Origin: an uncultured Ruminococcus sp.
GTDB taxonomy: Bacteria > Bacillota > Clostridia > Oscillospirales > CAG-272
DNA length: 11,892 bases
Assembly: GCA_902797495.1 (NCBI GenBank)
Contig: CADBTH010000024.1
Coordinates: 1 to 11,892 of the forward strand
Direction of reading: 5' to 3'
The notes below the pieces were generated by a model. That model was not told the origin of the DNA, did not search any database, and worked only from the letters and a program-made list of their open reading frames with translations. The translations under genes were made by a program, and so were the position numbers. Numbering within the stretch: the first letter of the stretch is position 1; the number at the start of each line of letters is the position of its first letter. Below, in pieces: positions 7,233 to 11,892 of this stretch.

Positions 7233-7261
7233 AGTATAGCAGAATTTTTGAGCCATTTCAA
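7233..7261 (-). promoter_or_regulatory. Sigma-A-type promoter of the four-gene minus-strand operon
   Basis: Read on the - strand, TTGAAA (7256-7261) and TATACT (7233-7238) are separated by exactly 17 bases and each matches the -35 or -10 consensus at five of six positions or better than chance would give. Transcription would start near 7226, leaving a leader of about 28 bases that contains the AAGGAGG of the DUF4838 gene. No other comparable promoter is seen before the glycosylase gene, so all four genes probably share this one. Confidence 0.75.
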
Positions 7262-7279
7262 GCAATACGGGAAAAACAC

Positions 7280-7291
7280 TCAATTAATTGA
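7280..7291. promoter_or_regulatory. 12-bp perfect palindrome between the divergent promoters
   Basis: TCAATTAATTGA is its own reverse complement. It lies 18 bases upstream of the - strand -35 box and 25 bases upstream of the + strand -35 box, where a regulator of one or both units could bind. AT-rich palindromes of this size do arise by chance and no regulator gene is nearby, so this is only a candidate operator. Confidence 0.25.
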
Positions 7292-7316
7292 AAAGTTGTG
7301 CGCGAGTATAGATTTT

Positions 7317-7345
7317 TTCACAAATATATGTTATAATATTATAAT
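7317..7345 (+). promoter_or_regulatory. Promoter of the lon operon
   Basis: TTCACA (7317-7322, five of six) and a perfect TATAAT (7340-7345) are 17 bases apart. Transcription would start near 7352, only about 15 bases before the lon ATG. A second perfect TATAAT at 7332-7337 is preceded by TGT, an extended -10, and would start about eight bases earlier. No CIRCE inverted repeat and no CtsR-type direct repeat is seen here, so classic HrcA or CtsR heat-shock control is not supported. Confidence 0.75.
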
Positions 7346-7366
7346 TAACAGCGAAAGGAACTCAAA

Positions 7367-9706
7367 ATGCCCCGTAACGAACACAACAACGTAAGTATGA
7401 AGCTGCCGGTCATAAACCTCGGCACTTCGCTCACATATCCTTACATACCCGTCAATTACGACATCATGCGCGAGGGATCGATCCGCGCTTTCGAGTACGC
7501 CGACCGCGAAGACAAGACCGTCTTCCTCGCGTTCTCGAAGGACCCCGACGTCTTCAATCCGGAGACGGAAGAACTCTTCCCGACCGGTATCGTCGCAAAG
7601 ATCGACCAGGCGGTCACTATAGTCGAAGGCTCGGTAAGAGTCTCGATGAGCGGCATCTGCCGCGCCGAGGCGCTCTCCTTCTTCGAGGAGGACGGCGTTC
7701 TCTTCGTCAAGGCGGTGCCCGAGGTCATATCGAAGATGCCGAGCGTGACGAGATCCGAGGCGCTCCGCCGCCACATCCTGAAGAAGATGAGAGAGATCTC
7801 CCGTCTGCTCCCGCCCGAAGGGCGCGCAAACGTGACCGCGGCGCGCGATAAAACCGATATCGGGCGTCTTTCCGACTTCGCGGCTTACACCTCCTTCTCG
7901 AGATACGAGGACAAGCTCTCCGTGCTCGAGGAGACGGACGTGATGAACCGCGCGCTCTTCGTCTGCGCGGTGCTTGAGAACGACGTCGAGATCTTCAAGG
8001 AAGAGATATTCATCCATCAGAAGATACAGAAAAACCTCGAAAAGGCGCAGTACGAGAACTATCTTCGCGAAAAGCTCCGCGTTATCCGCGAGGAGCTGGG
8101 CGAGGACGACGACGACGTCGAGGAGTATGCGGAGAAGATCGAGTCGATGAGCTTCTCTCCCGACAAGGAGATCTCCGACACGATAAAGGAAAAGCTGATG
8201 AAAGAGGTCACCCGTCTTTCGAAGATGCCGTTCGGATCTCCCGAAGCGGTTGTCGTCAAGGGTTACCTCGACACCTGTCTCGATCTGCCCTGGGACGTTA
8301 CGACCGAAGACACGATCGACGTCGAGGCGGCGAGAAAGATACTGGACGAGGATCACGACGGACTCGAGAAGCCGAAGGAGAGGATACTCGAATACCTCGC
8401 GGTCAAGCAGCTCAACCCCTCGCTGCGCAATCAGATACTCTGCTTCGTCGGCCCTCCCGGAGTCGGCAAGACGTCTCTCGGCGCGTCGATAGCGCGCGCC
8501 ATGGGCAGAAAATTCGCCCGCGTATCCCTCGGCGGCATCCATGACGAGGCGGAGATCCGCGGACACCGCAAGACTTATATCGGCTCGATGCCCGGCAGGA
8601 TCATCGCGGCGGTGGAGCAGGCGGGAAGCCGCAACCCGGTTCTCCTTCTCGACGAGATAGACAAGATGTGCGAGAGTCTGCACGGCGACCCGTCGTCGGC
8701 TATGCTCGAAGTTCTCGACGCGGAGCAGAACAAGAATTTCCGCGACCACTATCTCGAAGTGCCGTTCGATCTTTCGGACTGCCTCTTCATCTGCACGGCG
8801 AACAACGCCGCGGACATCCCCGCGCCGCTCTACGACAGGATGGAGATCATCGAGCTCAACACTTACACGGACAACGAAAAATTCATGATTGCGAAGGATC
8901 ACCTGATCCCGAAGCAGATGCGCCGCCACGGTCTGACGAAGAAGACTCTCCGTCTGAAGGACGACGCGGTGTGGGCGATCATTTCCGGCTACACGAAGGA
9001 ATCGGGCGTCAGAAACCTCGAGCGCGAGCTCTCTTCCCTCTTCAGAAAAGCGGCGAAGAAGATCGCGACGGGCGAGGCGAAGAGCGTGACAGTTTCCGCG
9101 AAGAGCCTCGAGGAATACCTCGGCCCGAGGAAGTACAGCGACGAGAAGGCTGACTCGTCCGACCTTGTCGGAGTCGTCTGCGGACTCGCCTACACCTCGG
9201 TCGGAGGAGATATACTCAAGATCGAGACGTCCGTCATGCCCGGAGACGGCAAGGTACAGCTCACGGGCACGCTCGGCGACGTCATGAAGGAATCGGCGGC
9301 GATCGCGGTCAGCTACATCAGGAGCCACGCGGACGCGCTGCACGTAGACGAGAACTTCTACAAAACGAAGGACATCCACATCCACGTTCCCGAGGGCGCG
9401 GTGCCGAAGGACGGCCCGTCGGCGGGAGTCACGATGCTCACGTCCCTCGCAAGCTCCCTCTCCGGCAGATCGGTCAAGTCCGACGTCGCGATGACGGGCG
9501 AGCTGACGCTCACCGGCAGAGTTCTTCCGATAGGCGGACTGAAGGAGAAAACCTTCGCCGCGTATAAAGCGGGTATCAAACGGGTCATAATCCCGAAGGA
9601 AAACGTTCCGGATCTCGCCGAGATAGACAAGACCGTGCGCGACACTCTCGAATTTCTCCCCGTCACGAAGGCGTCGGAGGTACTGAATATCGCGCTGAAC
9701 AGATAA
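7367..9706 (+). CDS. lon: ATP-dependent protease Lon (LonA type)
   Basis: Lon is a hexameric cytoplasmic AAA+ serine protease that unfolds and degrades misfolded and regulatory proteins. The 779 residues contain the whole LonA plan: N-terminal substrate-recognition domain (about 11-210), a helical middle part (about 210-310), the AAA+ module with Walker A GPPGVGKT (362-369), Walker B LLLDEID (426-432), a probable arginine finger R491 and sensor-2 R549 in ESGVRNLERE, and the protease domain with the Ser-Lys dyad S685 (DGPSAG) and K728 (GGLKEK), 43 residues apart as in E. coli Lon. The start is supported by AAAGGAA six bases upstream and by the promoter just before it. The next gene, engB/ysxC, begins nine bases after the stop, the same order as lonA-ysxC in Bacillus. 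Nothing is missing from the active sites. Confidence 0.97.
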   Translation: MPRNEHNNVSMKLPVINLGTSLTYPYIPVNYDIMREGSIRAFEYADREDKTVFLAFSKDPDVFNPETEELFPTGIVAKIDQAVTIVEGSVRVSMSGICRAEALSFFEEDGVLFVKAVPEVISKMPSVTRSEALRRHILKKMREISRLLPPEGRANVTAARDKTDIGRLSDFAAYTSFSRYEDKLSVLEETDVMNRALFVCAVLENDVEIFKEEIFIHQKIQKNLEKAQYENYLREKLRVIREELGEDDDDVEEYAEKIESMSFSPDKEISDTIKEKLMKEVTRLSKMPFGSPEAVVVKGYLDTCLDLPWDVTTEDTIDVEAARKILDEDHDGLEKPKERILEYLAVKQLNPSLRNQILCFVGPPGVGKTSLGASIARAMGRKFARVSLGGIHDEAEIRGHRKTYIGSMPGRIIAAVEQAGSRNPVLLLDEIDKMCESLHGDPSSAMLEVLDAEQNKNFRDHYLEVPFDLSDCLFICTANNAADIPAPLYDRMEIIELNTYTDNEKFMIAKDHLIPKQMRRHGLTKKTLRLKDDAVWAIISGYTKESGVRNLERELSSLFRKAAKKIATGEAKSVTVSAKSLEEYLGPRKYSDEKADSSDLVGVVCGLAYTSVGGDILKIETSVMPGDGKVQLTGTLGDVMKESAAIAVSYIRSHADALHVDENFYKTKDIHIHVPEGAVPKDGPSAGVTMLTSLASSLSGRSVKSDVAMTGELTLTGRVLPIGGLKEKTFAAYKAGIKRVIIPKENVPDLAEIDKTVRDTLEFLPVTKASEVLNIALNR

Positions 9707-9715
9707 GGTAACTTT

Positions 9716-10318
9716 ATGAAACTGAATCTCAACAACACGTCCCTTCGCATCTCGGCGGGGCTTGCAAAGCAGTTCCCCGCGGACGCGATACCGCAGGTGG
9801 CGCTCTCCGGCCGCTCGAACGTGGGAAAAAGTTCTCTCGTCAACTGCCTTCTAGGAAGGAAGAGTCTGGCGAGGGTGAGCGGAGAGCCGGGGAAAACGAT
9901 CACGGTCAACTTCTACGACGTCGACCGCAAGCTCTTTCTCGTCGACCTTCCCGGCTACGGCTTTGCGAAGAGGACGAAGACGGAGCAGGAGAAGTGGTCG
10001 AGCCTCACCGACGGATATTTCACGAAGAACCGTAATATAGATCTTCTGGCGCTCGTCGTTCAGCTCGTCGACTCCCGCATAGGGCCGACGAAGGACGACG
10101 TCGTCATGCTCGATTTTCTCTCAGAGTACGAAATACCTCACGTCGTTGCCGCGACCAAGTGCGACAAGCTGAACGCGACGGAGAGGAGGAAGTCCGAGGA
10201 GGATCTGCGGAGCCATCCCGCTCTCGCACACGCCGACGAGATCATATTCTTCTCGTCAAAAACCAAGGAGGGGCGCGACGCGCTCTGGGATTCCATCGCC
10301 TCTCACTGTAAACTGTAA
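9716..10318 (+). CDS. engB: Ribosome biogenesis GTP-binding protein EngB/YsxC
   Basis: This is a small Era/Obg-superfamily GTPase needed for late assembly of the large ribosomal subunit. At 200 residues it has the usual family length. All G motifs are present: G1 GRSNVGKSS (32-40), G2 region GKTITVNFY (59-67), G3 DLPGYGFAKR (77-86, the hallmark form of this family), G4 TKCD (147-150) and G5 SSKTKEG (180-186). The Shine-Dalgarno is modest (AAGG, seven bases before the ATG) and overlaps the lon stop, so translation probably depends partly on coupling with lon. The pairing of lon with this gene is a conserved Firmicutes arrangement. The M50 protease gene starts 11 bases after the stop. Confidence 0.95.
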   Translation: MKLNLNNTSLRISAGLAKQFPADAIPQVALSGRSNVGKSSLVNCLLGRKSLARVSGEPGKTITVNFYDVDRKLFLVDLPGYGFAKRTKTEQEKWSSLTDGYFTKNRNIDLLALVVQLVDSRIGPTKDDVVMLDFLSEYEIPHVVAATKCDKLNATERRKSEEDLRSHPALAHADEIIFFSSKTKEGRDALWDSIASHCKL

Positions 10319-10329
10319 CGGAGATACTT

Positions 10330-11034
10330 ATGGGACTTTTGAACATTCTGACGTCGACTCATTACGACGTAAAGACAAAGATATTGCTGTTCGTCTTCAC
10401 GGTGTTCGTGATATTCTTCTCGCTCACCGTTCACGAGTGCTCCCACGGGCTCGCGGCGCTCGCTCTCGGCGACACGACCGCGAAGGACCGCGGCAGGCTG
10501 ACTCTCAATCCGTTCAAGCACATCAACCCGTACGGCACGGTGATGATGTTCCTCATCGGATTCGGTTACGCCGAGCCCGTTCCGATCAACCCCGCGAGAT
10601 TCACGAAGATCAAGAGCCGAAAGGCGGGCATGGCTCTGACCGCGCTCGCAGGCCCGTTTTCGAACTTTCTCCTCGCGCTGATCTCGGTGTTCTTCTACAG
10701 GCTGACCGTCGTCAAAATGTATTCCGCGACGTCCGAGTCGCTCTTCAACGTGCTCGACGTTCTGAATCTTTTCTTCTTCATGATGGCGATAATGAATCTC
10801 TCCCTGATGGTGTTCAACCTGATCCCCATTCCGCCGCTCGACGGCTCGAGGATACTGAACATCTTTCTCCCCGAGAGATACTATTTCAGTCTGATGAGAT
10901 ACGAGCAGTACACGTCTCTCATTTTCTTCGGGATCGTTTTCATCTCGACGAGGATCTTCAATTACGACATCCTCTTCGGCATACCCGAGGCGATATTCAA
11001 CGGACTTTACAAACTGGTCTCCCTGATCTTCTGA
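10330..11034 (+). CDS. Site-2 protease family membrane metalloprotease (M50)
   Basis: This is an intramembrane zinc protease of the short, PDZ-less YwhC/Rip2-like group. Its 234 residues include the zinc-binding HECSH (residues 35-39) within the first hydrophobic segment (about 17-40), the group-typical GDTTAKDRGRLTLNPFKHINPYGT (48-70), and the third zinc ligand D171 in NLIPIPPLDGSRIL. Further membrane segments lie near 70-82, 99-124, 143-166 and 194-208. A GGAG seven bases before the ATG supports the start. Substrates are unknown; characterised site-2 proteases clip membrane-bound regulators or leftover signal peptides, but no such partner is encoded next to it. It is joined to scpA by only three bases, an arrangement often seen in Clostridia, which suggests shared expression more than shared function. 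Confidence 0.93.
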   Translation: MGLLNILTSTHYDVKTKILLFVFTVFVIFFSLTVHECSHGLAALALGDTTAKDRGRLTLNPFKHINPYGTVMMFLIGFGYAEPVPINPARFTKIKSRKAGMALTALAGPFSNFLLALISVFFYRLTVVKMYSATSESLFNVLDVLNLFFFMMAIMNLSLMVFNLIPIPPLDGSRILNIFLPERYYFSLMRYEQYTSLIFFGIVFISTRIFNYDILFGIPEAIFNGLYKLVSLIF

Positions 11035-11037
11035 CGT

Positions 11038-11820
11038 ATGGAACTGAGCTACAAACTTGAAAAATTCGAGGGGCCGCTCGATCTGCTTCTCTCGCTCATA
11101 TCGAAGAACAAGATCGACATAGCGGACATCCCCATATCCCTCCTGTGCGACCAGTACATGGATTACATCAACAAGGCGGAAGAGCTCGACGTCGAGCTCT
11201 CAAGCGATTTTCTCTACATGGCGTCTGAGCTGATGCTCATCAAGAGCCGTATGCTCCTGCCGCGAGACGAGGAGCGCGACGAAGACCCGAGAGAGGCTCT
11301 CGCCGCCGCCCTTCTCGAATATCAGAGGGCGAAATCGGCGTCGGAACGGCTCAAGGTCATGTTCGGCGAATACGGCGGGCGGATGGTCAAGGAGACGGAC
11401 GAGATCTCTCCCGACAAGACCTACGTCGCCGATCACGAATCAGCTCTTCTCTACAAGGCGTTCGTCAAGGTGATGAACGAGGTGAGAGTGACGGACGAGG
11501 AGGCGAAGCAGAAGTTCGAGCCGCTCATCAAGCGGCGCACGGTCTCCGTCGTATCGATCGTCGAAAACCTCGCGAGAAGGCTTCGCGGAGGACGGCGCGT
11601 AACGCTCGGCTCGTTCTTCAGGCAGGCCGAGGACAGGCTGGAGCTCGTCTCGATGTTTCTGGCGGTACTCGAGCTGCTCAAGTCCGGGCATCTGTCTCTG
11701 AACGAGGAAGCGGGAGGGGGCGATGACGACGGAGTTATCGACGCGGCGTCCGACGTCACGATCTCTCTGACGAAGGACTCTGACATCGAGGAACTCACAA
11801 AGATAGTCAACTACGATTAA
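11038..11820 (+). CDS. scpA: Segregation and condensation protein A
   Basis: ScpA is the kleisin subunit that bridges SMC heads and binds ScpB in the bacterial condensin complex, which compacts and separates sister chromosomes. The 260 residues show the N-terminal helical domain YKLEKFEGPLDLLLSLISKNKIDIADIPISL (5-35) and SDFLYMASELMLIKSRMLLP (56-75), a charged middle region including the ScpB-binding segment, and the C-terminal winged helix (about 165-225, LELVSMFLAVLELLKSGHLSL). A Gly/Asp-rich loop (225-232, GGGDDDG) breaks the C-terminal region before the final strand. No Shine-Dalgarno is visible before the ATG, which lies three bases after the M50 stop, so translation probably restarts from the upstream gene. 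The expected scpB follows after 15 bases. Confidence 0.95.
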   Translation: MELSYKLEKFEGPLDLLLSLISKNKIDIADIPISLLCDQYMDYINKAEELDVELSSDFLYMASELMLIKSRMLLPRDEERDEDPREALAAALLEYQRAKSASERLKVMFGEYGGRMVKETDEISPDKTYVADHESALLYKAFVKVMNEVRVTDEEAKQKFEPLIKRRTVSVVSIVENLARRLRGGRRVTLGSFFRQAEDRLELVSMFLAVLELLKSGHLSLNEEAGGGDDDGVIDAASDVTISLTKDSDIEELTKIVNYD

Positions 11821-11835
11821 CAAGGATAAAGAAAA

Positions 11836-11892
11836 ATGACAGATATCGAAATCATGGACGCTCCGGCGGAGGAGACTGTCGACGTCAACTCC
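11836..11892 (+). CDS. scpB: Start of probable scpB (3' end outside window)
   Basis: An ATG 15 bases after scpA, with AAGGA nine bases upstream, opens a frame that runs off the window. Only 19 residues are visible (MTDIEIMDAPAEETVDVNS). They are acidic and match no domain, so the call rests on position: scpB, the winged-helix partner of ScpA, usually follows scpA directly. Most ScpB proteins begin close to their first winged helix, so this would be a protein with a short acidic N-terminal extension, unless the true start is further on. Confidence 0.6.
   Translation, partial: MTDIEIMDAPAEETVDVNS

Noticed and set aside
7199..7279. A longer DUF4838 start (ATG at 7279) that would add 27 hydrophobic-looking residues, like a signal peptide
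   Set aside because: The added codons span the -35 and -10 boxes, and AAGGAGG sits five bases before the ATG at 7198, so the shorter start is far better supported.
7331..9385. A 684-codon open frame on the - strand lying opposite lon
   Set aside because: It is antisense to a fully motif-complete lon and its translation is a low-complexity Arg/Val/Leu/Asp mix with no domain. Long antisense frames are expected where GC-rich codon usage avoids codons that read as stops on the other strand.
1..11892. Defence system, CRISPR array, prophage, insertion sequence or tRNA/rRNA gene
   Set aside because: I looked for spaced repeats, transposase or integrase motifs, terminal inverted repeats and cloverleaf patterns by eye and found none. 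Almost all of the DNA is accounted for by named chromosomal genes.

Overview
The window looks like ordinary chromosome from an uncultured, moderately GC-rich member of the Firmicutes (class Clostridia, possibly an Oscillospirales- or Christensenellales-like gut lineage). This placement is inferred from gene content and order: metG–tatD, an RqcH/FbpA-type NFACT protein, lon followed by ysxC/engB, then a site-2 protease, scpA and scpB. I see no rRNA, tRNA, CRISPR array, insertion sequence, integrase or phage gene.

Region 1 (1-1713, + strand): the 3' end of metG, with its appended tRNA-binding domain, overlaps tatD by one base (TAATG). A strong intrinsic terminator closes this unit. Region 2 (1814-2430, - strand): a single small gene for a four-helix membrane protein of unknown function, in visibly more AT-rich DNA, with its own candidate promoter. 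It converges on tatD. Region 3 (2488-7261, - strand): four tightly packed genes read from one near-consensus promoter. In transcription order they are a DUF4838 glycosidase-like protein, a GNAT acetyltransferase, an RqcH-type ribosome rescue factor and a family-6 (hypoxanthine-type) DNA glycosylase. Two of the three junctions are ATGA overlaps and the third is a 15-base gap that carries the next ribosome binding site.

Region 4 (7317-11892, + strand): divergent from region 3, a second promoter drives lon, engB/ysxC, an M50 site-2 protease, scpA and the first codons of what is probably scpB. All gaps are 15 bases or less. This unit covers ATP-dependent protein quality control, large-subunit ribosome assembly, membrane proteolysis and chromosome segregation. 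The divergent pair lon / (DUF4838-GNAT-RqcH-glycosylase) places two protein quality-control activities, Lon and RQC, on opposite sides of one 168-base control region.

Nothing here is clearly a new defence or mobile system. The parts most worth a second look are the mixed four-gene minus-strand operon, the cytosolic-looking DUF4838 protein with its Cys/His cluster, the Asp-to-Glu change in the RqcH tRNA-contact motif, and the orphan membrane protein.
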